Shown here: positions 33,750 to 42,887 of the stretch, one piece after another
Numbering within the stretch: position 1 is the first letter of the stretch
Layout of the letters: each line of letters opens with the position of its first letter
DNA from: Mariprofundus sp. EBB-1
GTDB lineage: Bacteria; Pseudomonadota; Zetaproteobacteria; Mariprofundales; Mariprofundaceae
DNA length: 64,000 nt
NCBI RefSeq assembly: GCF_003665155.1
Contig: NZ_RCFQ01000002.1
Coordinates: 62,001 to 126,000, forward strand
Reading direction: 5' to 3'
Notes under the pieces: generated by a model
The model's database searches: none
Told to the model about the DNA's origin: nothing
The model's input: the letters and a program-made list of their open reading frames with translations, nothing else
Translations under genes and position numbers: made by a program

Positions 33750-34814
33750 ATGACGTTTACAACAAAAGATAGTTTCAAACATGAAGATGCCGTTTCAACA
33801 GGCGTGCTTCTCACCAACCTGGGTACACCTGATGCTCCCACCAAGGTAGCGCTTAAACGTTATCTGAAAGAATTTCTTTCGGATGTACGGGTGGTGGAAG
33901 AGCCTCGTTGGAAGTGGTGGCTCATCCTTAATGGTATTATTTTAAATATTCGTCCTGCAAAATCTGCCAAGGCCTATGCGAGTGTCTGGACCGAACGCGG
34001 TTCACCACTAATGGTGCACAGTCTGGGTCAACAGAAAGGACTGCAACAACTGTTTGGTGACAGTGTGCATATTGAGTTAGCCATGCGTTATGGCAACCCA
34101 TCAATTGCGTCGGGTTTGCAGAAGCTGCGTGAAAAGGGCTGTACCAGGATTCTGGTGCTTCCGCTTTATCCGCAATATGCCGCTGCCACAACAGGTTCAA
34201 CGTTCGATGCGGTGGCCGATGAACTCAAACTATGGCGCTGTGTTCCAGAACTCCGCATGATTAATGCCTATCATGATTTCGCACCATATATCGAGGCGCT
34301 TGCAGGAAGTGTGCGCAAACAGTGGGATTCCAATGGCAAGCCGGATCGTCTTTTAATGTCCTTTCATGGTATCCCACAGCGTTATTTTGATGAAGGAGAC
34401 CCTTACCCGTGTCTGTGCCGTAAAACCGGACGTCTGTTGGCAGAAGCTCTCGACTTGAGTGAGGGAGAATGGTTTGTCGCCTTCCAATCCCGCTTTGGCC
34501 GGGAAGCATGGATCAAGCCCTATACGGATGAAACACTGAAAAAATGGGCTAAGGAAGGTGTTGGTCGTGTCGATGTCATATGTCCGGGTTTTTCTTCCGA
34601 TTGCCTAGAAACGGTTGAAGAGATTGAAGTGGAAAATCGCGACTATTTCATCGGCGCAGGCGGTAAAGAATTCCATTATATTCCAGCCTTAAATGTGGAT
34701 GAAGCGCATGTAAAAGCATTGGCTGGTCTTATTCAAAAACATATTGTTGGTTGGGCTAAGCCAACAAGACAGGAAGAAACAAAGTTGTTAGTGGTTAACG
34801 GCTCGGAGAGTTGA
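33750..34814 (+). CDS. hemH: Ferrochelatase
   Basis: A 354-residue enzyme that inserts Fe(II) into protoporphyrin IX, the last step of heme synthesis. Family motifs are GVLLTNLGTPDAP, YLKEFLSDVRVVE, GSPLMVHSLGQQ, the active-site His in LLMSFHGIPQRYFDEGDPYPC, FQSRFGREAWIKPYTDETL and the Glu in SDCLETVEEIE. It follows the BLUF gene by 60 bp with its own ribosome site (GTAGGAATAA). It may be separately transcribed, but keeping protoporphyrin, a photosensitiser, low would fit the light-stress theme. Confidence 0.95.
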   Translation: MTFTTKDSFKHEDAVSTGVLLTNLGTPDAPTKVALKRYLKEFLSDVRVVEEPRWKWWLILNGIILNIRPAKSAKAYASVWTERGSPLMVHSLGQQKGLQQLFGDSVHIELAMRYGNPSIASGLQKLREKGCTRILVLPLYPQYAAATTGSTFDAVADELKLWRCVPELRMINAYHDFAPYIEALAGSVRKQWDSNGKPDRLLMSFHGIPQRYFDEGDPYPCLCRKTGRLLAEALDLSEGEWFVAFQSRFGREAWIKPYTDETLKKWAKEGVGRVDVICPGFSSDCLETVEEIEVENRDYFIGAGGKEFHYIPALNVDEAHVKALAGLIQKHIVGWAKPTRQEETKLLVVNGSES

Positions 34815-34958
34815 CTGTTATTAATAAGAGAAAGCACTTAATTGACTAATGTACCTCAATATGCCGGAAGTGGTCGCTCAGATTATCAAGGTAGCCATGC
34901 TTCAAAGAGCAACAGGATAGGGTGCTTTAAGCGTTGTGGTTAGCGGTCTGTTTTTAGT

Positions 34959-35804
34959 CTATTCGGGTACAAGCCAGCCGAAATAGGCTGTGCCTGAGCC
35001 AGCCGTGAGCTTCTCATTGATCCAGTGTAAGGATGTTTGCATGGCTTGTTTGGCATGCCATGGCGGGTTGATAATTAGCATGCCTGAGCCATGCATTTGC
35101 ATATCTGGGAAGTTATCTCCGCAATCAAGTTCAAGCCGCAGAATTTTACGTATGCCGGAGCGCTTGAGTTCCTGGAACAGTTCTTTATGGCGCTCGGCAG
35201 GTAAAAGAGGATACCAGATCACATATACGCCAGCCCGAAAGTGTTGGTGACTGTGGATAATGGATTGGGCAATTTTTTTATATTCAGATTTATCTTCATA
35301 GGATGGGTCGAGAAAAACCATGCCGCGTTTTTCCTTTGGAGGTAATAGTGCACCCAATGCCTCAAATGCATCACGTTTATGCAGCGCAAGTTGGCGACTG
35401 CTTTTGAAACTGTTGCGCAGACCTTCAAACTCTTGTGGGTGCAGGTCGCAGGCGGCAAGGCGATCTTGAGCACGTAACATGGAGGCCAGTAGGGAAGTAG
35501 AACCCGGAAAGCGAGCGAAACTGCCATCGCTATTCTCTGCCTCAATGTGCTTAAACCAACGTGTGATACCTGTAGGAGCATTGGCATGGCGTAATGGCCA
35601 TACTTTACCGATGCCAGTATCAAACTCCCGGTTTTTAAGCGCTTCGGGTGAATGCAGATCGTAGATGCCGCGGCTGGCAAAAGCATCGAATAGAAACATC
35701 GGCGTCTCTTTTTGCTGCATGGCGGTAACAACATCTCCAAGGATGATATGTTTTAACAGATCAGCATGATTTCCAGCGTGGTAGGTATGTTGATAACTAA
35801 GCAT
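34959..35804 (-). CDS. rlmJ: 23S rRNA (adenine(2030)-N6)-methyltransferase
   Basis: A 281-residue SAM-dependent methyltransferase starting MLSYQHTYHAGNHADLLKH, the well-conserved RlmJ N-terminus. The catalytic motif IV is DPSYE (in GMVFLDPSYEDKSEY). The C-terminal GSGMLIINPPW is also typical. It methylates A2030 in 23S rRNA. It is a single gene facing hemH, with no shared operon. Confidence 0.95.
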   Translation of the reverse strand: MLSYQHTYHAGNHADLLKHIILGDVVTAMQQKETPMFLFDAFASRGIYDLHSPEALKNREFDTGIGKVWPLRHANAPTGITRWFKHIEAENSDGSFARFPGSTSLLASMLRAQDRLAACDLHPQEFEGLRNSFKSSRQLALHKRDAFEALGALLPPKEKRGMVFLDPSYEDKSEYKKIAQSIIHSHQHFRAGVYVIWYPLLPAERHKELFQELKRSGIRKILRLELDCGDNFPDMQMHGSGMLIINPPWHAKQAMQTSLHWINEKLTAGSGTAYFGWLVPE

Positions 35805-35895
35805 GGCAGCATGCTGATGTAATGCTCTGATATTACCAGTGGCTAGATTGTAATGTGCGGAAGAATTTAAGCGGTTTGTCGGTTAGCGTTCTGGC

Positions 35896-36660
35896 ATGCG
35901 AATGACTGTTCTTTTCTTATCCCTTGTTACAATGTGTTATATATTTCCAGTTCAGGCCTTAGCCATTATCAATGCTGAAGATTTGGATCTTTCCATGGAT
36001 GATAATGGTGTGGCGGGGAAAATGGATTTCTCCGTTAGTGGTAGCTCAGGCAATAGTGATAAAATGAGCAGTGAAGCGAGTGGTCATTTGATATGGAGGC
36101 ATGCCCAGCATCTGGAAATGCTGGCTGCCAGTATCAATTATGGAAAAAGCAGTGGTGTGCGCGACACCAATAAATCCTTTGTGCATTTTCGCCATCGTTA
36201 TGCATGGAATGAAATGTGGGGCTTGGAAGCATTCACCCAGGCACAGCAGAATGAATTTGCACACCTGAAACTACGCACCTTGTTTGGCGCTGGGGGGCGT
36301 TGGTCTTATCAAAGCCATGGTCTGAGTATGCATGTTGGTGTTGGCAGTTTTTATGAGCGTGAGGTTCTGCGTGTTGTTGCTAATATTGCTCCGGTCACGC
36401 GCCTATGGCGTGGTAATGCATATCTGGCTTTGGGCTATGCATTTGATGAACGAATTCGTATTCAAAATACAATATATTATCAACCTGCCTGGAAAAATCC
36501 GGGTGACTATCGCTTGCTCAATGATACGGCACTCAATGTCGCCCTGAATGATCGTCTGGATTTAAAGCTGGTGATTGAAGCTGCACAGGATTCACAACCA
36601 CCTGCTGGCGTGAATAAAAGTGATGTCAGTTATAAGACAGGCTTGTCATTCCGTTTTTAG
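35896..36660 (+). CDS. DUF481 outer-membrane beta-barrel protein
   Basis: A 254-residue exported protein: signal about residues 1-22 (ending VQALA), then a DUF481-type barrel with SVSGSSGNSDKMSSEASGHL near the mature N-terminus (the NGNT/S-like DUF481 entry) and strands such as GLEAFTQAQQNEF and GAGGRWSY, ending in SFRF with the C-terminal Phe. Some DUF481 proteins are salt- or stress-induced; the role is unknown. It ends 35 bp from the convergent histidine kinase. Confidence 0.85.
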   Translation: MRMTVLFLSLVTMCYIFPVQALAIINAEDLDLSMDDNGVAGKMDFSVSGSSGNSDKMSSEASGHLIWRHAQHLEMLAASINYGKSSGVRDTNKSFVHFRHRYAWNEMWGLEAFTQAQQNEFAHLKLRTLFGAGGRWSYQSHGLSMHVGVGSFYEREVLRVVANIAPVTRLWRGNAYLALGYAFDERIRIQNTIYYQPAWKNPGDYRLLNDTALNVALNDRLDLKLVIEAAQDSQPPAGVNKSDVSYKTGLSFRF

Positions 36661-36695
36661 CATTTTATTCGGGGATACCTGTAATGATGGCTGCT

Positions 36696-38648
36696 TTATG
36701 CGTTTAATAATCTTTGAATCTCTTGAGAAAGCTGCGTCAGCTTGAATGGCTTTTGATACAAAGAGCTATAGTCGAAATCACTGACTTCATGCTTAGCATC
36801 TTCAGGATCGTGGCCGGTAGAAAAGATGAACGGAAGCTTAGGAGCACTTATGCGCATACGCCGTGCAGCTTCCTGACCGGACATGCAGGGCATGACCATA
36901 TCAAGAATAGCCAATTTGATGTCACTCTGATGTGCTTTGAACAGACGCAGAGCTTCATTGCCATCTGCAGCCTGGAGTGTTTGGTAGTTTAGTGCCTTTA
37001 GTGCTTCTACAATCAGTTTTTGTATGACCTTATTATCATCAGCAACAAGAATTAATTCGCCATGCCCCTGATAACTCTCACCCTGGCTAGCCTCATCTTC
37101 TTCAGCAAATTGATCTTTGATCAATGGTAGATAGATATGGAATGTAGTGCCGATGTCCACTTGAGACTCTACTTCTATGATACCTTGATGTTTATGGATG
37201 CAGCCATAGGCCATGGATAGACCAAGGCCAGTTCCATGCCCTGCATCCTTGGTGGTGAAGAAAGGGTCAAATACTTTATTGATGGTTGTATTCGGTATGC
37301 CGCAGCCATTATCGCTAATGCTTAATTTAAGCATGGCATCTTCATGAATACCCGGGTGTTGATCAGCGAAAGCCTGATTTATAATAAAATGTTCCAAGCT
37401 GACTTCAATCTGCCCGGCCGGACGTGACTTGAGAGCATCCCGAGCATTATTCAGTAAATTCATGAGTACTTGTTGTAGTTGCGTAATATCGCCCATGATT
37501 GAGATATTCTGTGTACATATATTTAGTTTTAACTGAATCTGCTCGGGAATGGATATCTTTAATAAACCGATGCTGTCGCTCAACACCTTATTAAAGACCA
37601 GTGATTGCATTTCGCTGTCGTCATTGCGTGAAAAAATCAACAGGTCTTTAATGATTTCTGATGCCTGATATCCCAGTTTTTCGGCTTTGTTGATGCTATC
37701 AAGGGATTTTTCAGGATTAGTGATATTTCTTTTCGCTAGATATAAATGCATGAGAAGACCGGCTAACATATTGTTGAAATCATGCGAGATACCGCCAACT
37801 AATGTGCCAATGGCATCCATTTTCTGGGCTTGTTGGAATTGTGCTTCCAGTGTTTCATATTCAGACATATCTTGTTGAATAGCACTGTAAAATTTGATTT
37901 CATCATGAAGCATGATGGGTACAATGGTCATCAGTGCGGGATATTCCGTACCATTTTTGCGGCGATTGATGATATTGCCTTCCCACACCTTTCCGGATCG
38001 AATGGTGTGCCAGATATTGTGAAAGAAATCTGCATTATGTTTGCCACTATCGAGTATGGACAGACTTTTTCCGAGTACTTCATCGGAGCTGTAACCATTG
38101 ATCTGTTCAAAGGCTTTGTTGACATAGGTCACGCATCCAGCGCGATCAGTGATAATGAATCCTTCGCCAGACTGTTCAATGGCTTGTGATAATGTTTGTA
38201 ATCGAAGGTTTTTCTCTTCCAGTTCAGCTGTGCGTTGTTCCACGCGTGATTCAATGTCGATGTTTAATTGGGCGATCTGTTTTTTTAGTTCTACCTGTTC
38301 AGTGACATCACGCAGCAGGCCTTCAATACCGATGCAGACTTGTTGATGATTCAAAATCGTATGTGCATTGGCTAAGACATGAATGGTATGTCCATCTTTA
38401 TGCAATAATTCAAGTGCATAGTCAGTAACAACAGATTGTGATGTCAGTAGTTCAATGAACTGACTTCGATCTTCTGGATGTTTGTAGAAAAAGGTGGCGG
38501 GCATACCGGTCATTTCACTGCATGTATATCCTGCTACAGTTTTGATTGAAGGACTTATTTCAACTATATTTCCAGATAGATCGGTAGAATAATAGACTTC
38601 ATGCATGGCATTGAGCAGCTTATTATATTTGATTTCATTCTCTTTCAT
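36696..38648 (-). CDS. Hybrid PAS-PAS histidine kinase with C-terminal receiver
   Basis: A 650-residue cytosolic hybrid kinase with no membrane helix. PAS 1 (about 5-120), a short coiled coil (about 120-155), PAS 2 (about 160-275, ITDRAGCVTYVNKAFEQINGY), HisKA with GGISHDFNNM (about 290), HATPase_c (SDNGCGIP, GTGLGLSM) and a receiver (about 530-650) with Asp in LAILDMVMPCMSG. The HDFNN form of the H-box is typical of FlrB/NtrB-like cytosolic kinases. A GGAAG ribosome site precedes the start. Its partner may be the single-domain receiver encoded 200 bp upstream. Confidence 0.92.
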   Translation of the reverse strand: MKENEIKYNKLLNAMHEVYYSTDLSGNIVEISPSIKTVAGYTCSEMTGMPATFFYKHPEDRSQFIELLTSQSVVTDYALELLHKDGHTIHVLANAHTILNHQQVCIGIEGLLRDVTEQVELKKQIAQLNIDIESRVEQRTAELEEKNLRLQTLSQAIEQSGEGFIITDRAGCVTYVNKAFEQINGYSSDEVLGKSLSILDSGKHNADFFHNIWHTIRSGKVWEGNIINRRKNGTEYPALMTIVPIMLHDEIKFYSAIQQDMSEYETLEAQFQQAQKMDAIGTLVGGISHDFNNMLAGLLMHLYLAKRNITNPEKSLDSINKAEKLGYQASEIIKDLLIFSRNDDSEMQSLVFNKVLSDSIGLLKISIPEQIQLKLNICTQNISIMGDITQLQQVLMNLLNNARDALKSRPAGQIEVSLEHFIINQAFADQHPGIHEDAMLKLSISDNGCGIPNTTINKVFDPFFTTKDAGHGTGLGLSMAYGCIHKHQGIIEVESQVDIGTTFHIYLPLIKDQFAEEDEASQGESYQGHGELILVADDNKVIQKLIVEALKALNYQTLQAADGNEALRLFKAHQSDIKLAILDMVMPCMSGQEAARRMRISAPKLPFIFSTGHDPEDAKHEVSDFDYSSLYQKPFKLTQLSQEIQRLLNA

Positions 38649-38857
38649 ATGCTTCCATTTATATCATAAGGTGTGAGGGGAATAGTCAACAGAGCAATGT
38701 GTTTCATTTGTTGTGATCCCCTGATTGTTGTATGAACCTGTGTTGAAATAACTTAAGCAAGAATCGCTTTATTGGAATGTAATACTGTGATCTAAATTAC
38801 ACATGGACGCGCTGATGTTTCCCATTGATCTGAAAACAGCGTGTTTTTAATATATGC

Positions 38858-39229
38858 TTAGCTGCCGGTAGCAATCATGTTTGAAACTATGGTTTGTAAC
38901 TCGTCCATATTGAAAGGTTTGCATAGGATGGCATCAATGCCAAGTTCGGTTGGGTTATATGAATGAGGGTCGTGGAAGAAGCCGGACATTACGATGATTC
39001 TGGCCTTTATTCTGTTATTGCGGATATGCTTGACCAATTCAAAACCACTGATGCCATTCATGACAACATCAGTGATGATGAGTCTTGGCTCACGATAATG
39101 GGTAGATTGCATATGTGTGAGATATGCCTCTGCACTTTGAAAACAGCGAATGGATTTACTGTGTTCACTGAGAGCTGAAGATAGAATCTCTGAAATTACA
39201 GCTTCATCATCAATGATATGAATAGACAT
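38858..39229 (-). CDS. Single-domain response regulator
   Basis: A 123-residue CheY-like receiver: acidic pair IIDDEA at the N-terminus, phospho-acceptor Asp in LIITDVVMNGISG, Ser in IVMSGF and Lys in LCKPFN. No output domain. ATG 39229 is preferred because GGGGAAATT precedes it; an in-frame Met lies ten codons upstream. It sits between a hybrid kinase gene and a divergent LuxR-type regulator, so it may be a shuttle in the same phosphorelay. Confidence 0.88.
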   Translation of the reverse strand: MSIHIIDDEAVISEILSSALSEHSKSIRCFQSAEAYLTHMQSTHYREPRLIITDVVMNGISGFELVKHIRNNRIKARIIVMSGFFHDPHSYNPTELGIDAILCKPFNMDELQTIVSNMIATGS

Positions 39230-39348
39230 AATTTCCCCACCCTGATTATTAAGACTCATTAGTATAGATTACTATTTTTGATGCTGGTATAGCTGTGAGG
39301 TCGTACGACTTTAGTTGTGTTGCATAGCAGAATGAAAGGTTAAGAATC

Positions 39349-39972
39349 ATGCGTATGCAAATTCTTGTGATAGATGATTGTGATATGTTCAGAGAGGGCT
39401 TGGTGGCTTTGCTACATGACTCTTTCCAGAATATAGCAGCCATAGAAGCTGATTGTATCGCGAGCGGGGTTGAAGCAGCCAGGTTACATCATCACACTAT
39501 TGATCTTGTGCTGCTTGATCATGAGCTGCCGGATGGATTGGGTGTGAGTTTGCTGGCAGAGATGCGGGTTGAATACCCTCATCTTTCCATTGCTATTTTA
39601 TCAGCATGGGAAGATCCCGAGCTTATGCAGCGTACATTAAAACTGGGGGCGGTCGGTTATATTCCGAAAAACACTTCCACAGCTATTCTTCTTAGCGCTA
39701 TCCGACTGATTCTTGCAGGCGGGCTTTATATCCCTGAAGGGTTGTTGTCTTATATCACGTCAGAAAAATCACAATCCGAGCTTGCTGTGCAGCATACAGA
39801 GCACTTAACAGGGCGACAGCGTGAGGTTTTAGCTTTGCTGCGGACAGGTCTTTCCAATAAAGAAATTGCCAGAGAGCTATCTATTTCTGAAGCTACTGTG
39901 AAGGCGCATGTCACCATTATTTTAAGGTCTTGCGGGGTTTCATCGCGTACACAACTACAGTATCCAAGGTAG
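39349..39972 (+). CDS. NarL/FixJ-type response regulator
   Basis: A 207-residue regulator: receiver (about 1-120) with Asp in LVLLDHELPDG and Lys in GYIPKNTSTAIL; LuxR HTH (about 147-205) with LTGRQREVLALLRTGLSNKE and ISEATVKAHV. A fair ribosome site (GAAAGGTTAAG) precedes it. Its start lies 119 bp from that of the divergent single-domain receiver, so they share a promoter region. The C-terminus is a few residues short of the typical LuxR end (stops at RTQLQYPR), which may be natural. Confidence 0.92.
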   Translation: MRMQILVIDDCDMFREGLVALLHDSFQNIAAIEADCIASGVEAARLHHHTIDLVLLDHELPDGLGVSLLAEMRVEYPHLSIAILSAWEDPELMQRTLKLGAVGYIPKNTSTAILLSAIRLILAGGLYIPEGLLSYITSEKSQSELAVQHTEHLTGRQREVLALLRTGLSNKEIARELSISEATVKAHVTIILRSCGVSSRTQLQYPR

Positions 39973-40012
39973 CGTTGCTTGCACGACTTATCCTGGCTAA
40001 CTAATTTCGTCC

Positions 40013-40852
40013 TTATTTATCCAGTAGCTGAATGCCATTTTTTTCGAGGCTGATTAACTTTTTCTTATATAAGGCGCCAACGGCTTTTTTATACATCCCT
40101 TTGCTAATGCCGAAGGTCGCATGAATATCTTCCGGTGAACTCTTATCGGTTAAAGCCAGAAATCCATGGTTGCGTGTTAACTTTTCGATGACGATTTGAG
40201 AAATTTCATCGGTCTTTTCACTCGGCCGGAGGTGCAGGCATAGATCGATACGACCATCATCACGGATGTTTTTGATAAAGCCGGCTACATTTTCACCACG
40301 TTTCAAGCCTTTGGGCACTTCATTGTTATGCAACATGCCCCAGTGGCTATGCTCAACAATAACCTGGTAGCCCAGGTCGGTACGATTGGCGATGAACAGG
40401 TTCACAGATTCACCCACTTCGAATTCATCTTCAGATTCACGATGCAGGAAACCATCCAGACGGGCTGAACCAACAATGCGCTGGCTCTCTTCATCTATAT
40501 AGATACGAACAACATACAGCTTACCTTCTTCCATGCGTGGTTTTTGTTCAGGAAATGGCACCAGCAGATCTTTCATTAATCCCCATTGCATGAAAGCGCC
40601 TATATTATTTACTGCTACCGCTTTAAGCAGCGCAAATTCACCGACCATAGCAAAGGGCTCTTCTGTGGTGGCTACGAGTCGGTCTTCAGAATCGCGATAG
40701 ACAAAGACGTCAACTTCGTCGTCAATCTCACATGTTTCAGGTACATAACGGATAGGCATCAAAATTTCACCCAAATCACCGCCATCAAGATAAATACCGA
40801 AATCCAGTTTCTTGATGATGCGCAGTCTGTTCTTATGTCCGATTTCAGCCAT
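40013..40852 (-). CDS. CvfB/YitL-like S1 RNA-binding protein
   Basis: A 279-residue cytosolic protein. Consecutive S1-type OB folds occupy about 1-60, 65-135 and 145-210: DFGIYLDGGDLGEILMPIRYV, NIGAFMQWGLMKDLLVPFPE, GYQVIVEHSHWGMLHNNEV, GFIKNIRDDGRIDLCL. A winged-helix region follows (about 225-279). The layout is that of Staphylococcus CvfB and E. coli-type YitL relatives, which bind RNA and affect virulence or translation regulation. The exact target is unknown. Confidence 0.92.
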   Translation of the reverse strand: MAEIGHKNRLRIIKKLDFGIYLDGGDLGEILMPIRYVPETCEIDDEVDVFVYRDSEDRLVATTEEPFAMVGEFALLKAVAVNNIGAFMQWGLMKDLLVPFPEQKPRMEEGKLYVVRIYIDEESQRIVGSARLDGFLHRESEDEFEVGESVNLFIANRTDLGYQVIVEHSHWGMLHNNEVPKGLKRGENVAGFIKNIRDDGRIDLCLHLRPSEKTDEISQIVIEKLTRNHGFLALTDKSSPEDIHATFGISKGMYKKAVGALYKKKLISLEKNGIQLLDK

Positions 40853-41033
40853 ATCTACCCCGTTTTTCCAGAAATGGGGATGCTAATCATTGATGTGGGC
40901 TTTGAATACGGCTGTGCAGAATGGATACAGGTTGATATAGCCTTTAAAGTGATAGCGCGATGACGTTATAAATACTTGATGGCAGGAGAGAGTCAGGACA
41001 GCTTACTGTGTCATCAGTAGAGGGGGACGATCC

Positions 41034-41111
41034 ATGAACGTATTGCAACAACGGGGAGCTGTTTGGATTCCGGCCTCTGAGATGATGTTGTTGGTGAAGG
41101 TGTTATCATGA
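41034..41111 (+). CDS. 25-residue ORF coupled to the MotB-like gene
   Basis: ATG 41034 follows an excellent ribosome site (AGAGGGGG, 7 bp spacing). It encodes a 25-residue peptide (starts MNVLQQRGAVWIP, ends LLVKVLS) and its TGA overlaps the ATG of the next gene (ATGA). The MotB-like gene has only a weak GGTG site of its own, so this ORF may serve as a translational coupler or encode a small hydrophobic protein. Confidence 0.5.
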   Translation: MNVLQQRGAVWIPASEMMLLVKVLS

Positions 41112-42085
41112 ATAATGGTGGGTTTGTAGATCTGCGTGTGAATGACGAAAGCTCGGAAGGCGAGAGCTTCTGGCCTGCCTTTACCGATATTATGACCGTG
41201 ATTGTGATTATCTTTTTATTGGTGATGATGACTTTGCTGGTAAAAAACATGGATCTGGTCAATCAATTGCGTGCATCGCTGAGTTCGGAGCGTGCAGCAG
41301 CAGCTCAGGCTCAGTCAACCAGTGATACAAATACGGCGCTTAACTTGCGTCTGCGCCAGTTAGAAGAAGAGACATCGATGTTGCATATGCGCTTGATGGA
41401 TCTGGGTGAAGAGCATAATAAAACATTAACGCAGCTCGAAAGCAGTGAGCAGGCAAGCCAACAGTTGAAACAGGATCTATCGACTATTCGACTCGCACAG
41501 GAGATTGCGGTCAATGAGAAGCTACGTTTGCAACAGACCAATACCGAATTAGAAAAAAACAGGTCGGTTCTGCAGCGCAGTGTACTTGCATTGGAAACAA
41601 CACGCTCAGAGCTGGAAAAGAAACAAGCTGAGCTGACAAGTCAGCTTGAACAACGTCTGCAGGAGTTGCTGGAACAGAAAAATCTTTCTCAGCTGCGGGT
41701 AGAAGAGATGGATAAACTGAAAGTCGACCGTGTTCTGGAGCTTGAGCGCTTGAAAAAGCTGGAGAAGGAGTATGCTTCTCTTGAAACACGCTATAATCGC
41801 CTGGTCAGGCCGGCACGCTCGCAGCTTGGAAAAGTGGTCACTTTGGTGCGTTATCAAAAAGTGGATGGCAATTTGAGCATCGAGATTCAATCACCCTCAG
41901 ATGCGAACTATGTGCCTGTAAGTGGTATTGAATTGCATAAACGCCTGGCCGCACTGCAGAAAAAATTTGGTAAAAAGCTCTATGTGCGGATTATATTTCC
42001 TGATGACAGCGGTTTGTCATACACCGAAGCATGGAATTTAACCGAGTCCTTGCTGCGCATGTATGACTACTATTACCAAGAATAG
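41108..42085 (+). CDS. MotB-like single-pass protein with long coiled coil, no MotA partner
   Basis: A 325-residue protein. The segment ESFWPAFTDIMTVIVIIF (about residues 20-37) continues to about 45 as one transmembrane helix and carries Asp27 where MotB/TolR/ExbD/ZorB proteins have the ion-binding Asp (FxDxMT pattern). Residues 50-245 form a Glu/Gln/Leu-rich coiled coil. The C-terminal 75 residues (GNLSIEIQSP, VRIIFPDDSGLSYTEAWNL) do not look like an OmpA peptidoglycan-binding domain. No MotA/ExbB-like gene lies beside it. It may join an unlinked stator or another force-transmitting complex. Confidence 0.8.
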   Translation: MNNGGFVDLRVNDESSEGESFWPAFTDIMTVIVIIFLLVMMTLLVKNMDLVNQLRASLSSERAAAAQAQSTSDTNTALNLRLRQLEEETSMLHMRLMDLGEEHNKTLTQLESSEQASQQLKQDLSTIRLAQEIAVNEKLRLQQTNTELEKNRSVLQRSVLALETTRSELEKKQAELTSQLEQRLQELLEQKNLSQLRVEEMDKLKVDRVLELERLKKLEKEYASLETRYNRLVRPARSQLGKVVTLVRYQKVDGNLSIEIQSPSDANYVPVSGIELHKRLAALQKKFGKKLYVRIIFPDDSGLSYTEAWNLTESLLRMYDYYYQE

Positions 42086-42170
42086 AAATTGAAGAAGATG
42101 CTTATCTTGTACGCATGCAACATATAACTATTTCTCTATGTATGGATGATTTTTTTTGGATCGTTCAATG

Positions 42171-42201
42171 ATAAGGCCTGCCGGAGTGGGGCAGGCCTTA
42201 T
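42171..42201. terminator. Perfect 12-bp hairpin after the MotB-like gene
   Basis: ATAAGGCCTGCC (42171-42182) and GGCAGGCCTTAT (42190-42201) pair perfectly around a 7-nt loop. It stands 86 bp after one stop codon and 64 bp after the stop of the convergent gene. No T-run follows on the plus strand; on the minus strand an A/T-rich tract lies farther off. It is probably a bidirectional transcript end or RNA-stabilising hairpin. Confidence 0.55.
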
Positions 42202-42264
42202 GAAGAGGTGGCTATCGAACAGGTCAAAATCTATCAGGCACGAATGATGATAGAGTTGATTAGA

Positions 42265-42687
42265 TTATGACGAAAAGGCCATTATTTTGCTGATATGACG
42301 TTCGAATGTGCCAATAGATTCACCGTTTTCTTTCATCATTTTGTGTGAAATCCTGATTCGATTGTCTTCTGAAATTGTTTCTTTATCGAAGATCTGACGG
42401 ATGCTGTTTTGTCCGATAAACAGCCATAAATACTGGTGAAACGGGGTGCCATTATTGCTGGTGGTTAAAATGATGTGGATATTGTCTTCTATGATGTCGA
42501 TACCAACACCATCAAAGCTATAATAGAGACGATATGTTTCTGTTTTATCTTGTAAAATGGCTCCGAATTTCAGGGCATGCGGGCCTTCGACATAAAATCC
42601 GTCAAACACTTCGCTTTCAAGATGGTTATTTCCAATCGTCGTTAGTAGCTGCTGTCCAATATGCGCTCGGTTGACTTTTCCTTTCAT
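42265..42687 (-). CDS. Conserved-looking hypothetical protein
   Basis: A 140-residue soluble protein without signal or membrane segment; I do not recognise the family. It alternates beta-like strands (HALKFGAILQDKTETYRLYY, GVGIDIIEDNIHIILTT) with a C-terminal helical part. A good ribosome site (AAGGAGAG) lies in a small palindrome (GAGAAGCTCTC) directly ahead of ATG, which might hide it in the mRNA. It stands alone between convergent and divergent neighbours. Confidence 0.65.
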   Translation of the reverse strand: MKGKVNRAHIGQQLLTTIGNNHLESEVFDGFYVEGPHALKFGAILQDKTETYRLYYSFDGVGIDIIEDNIHIILTTSNNGTPFHQYLWLFIGQNSIRQIFDKETISEDNRIRISHKMMKENGESIGTFERHISKIMAFSS

Positions 42688-42887
42688 AGAGAAGCTCTCC
42701 TTTTTTATGAGTATTTAATATCTAAGTGACTAATCTAAGTGATCAAGCATCGCGGACTCAACCCCCAAGTGCAAACCCGGTGAGTTGAATTTTTGACATG
42801 TTGGTTTTTGTGAAGCTGTTATCATGATGCTTGGTTGTAATTGTTTTCCTTTCATTCGCATGATCATGTTATGATTTCGATCATTAA

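Noticed and set aside
41108-42085. Zorya-type phage defence (ZorB)
   Set aside because: No ZorA/MotA-like partner, no ZorC-E genes and no OmpA-type C-terminal domain nearby.
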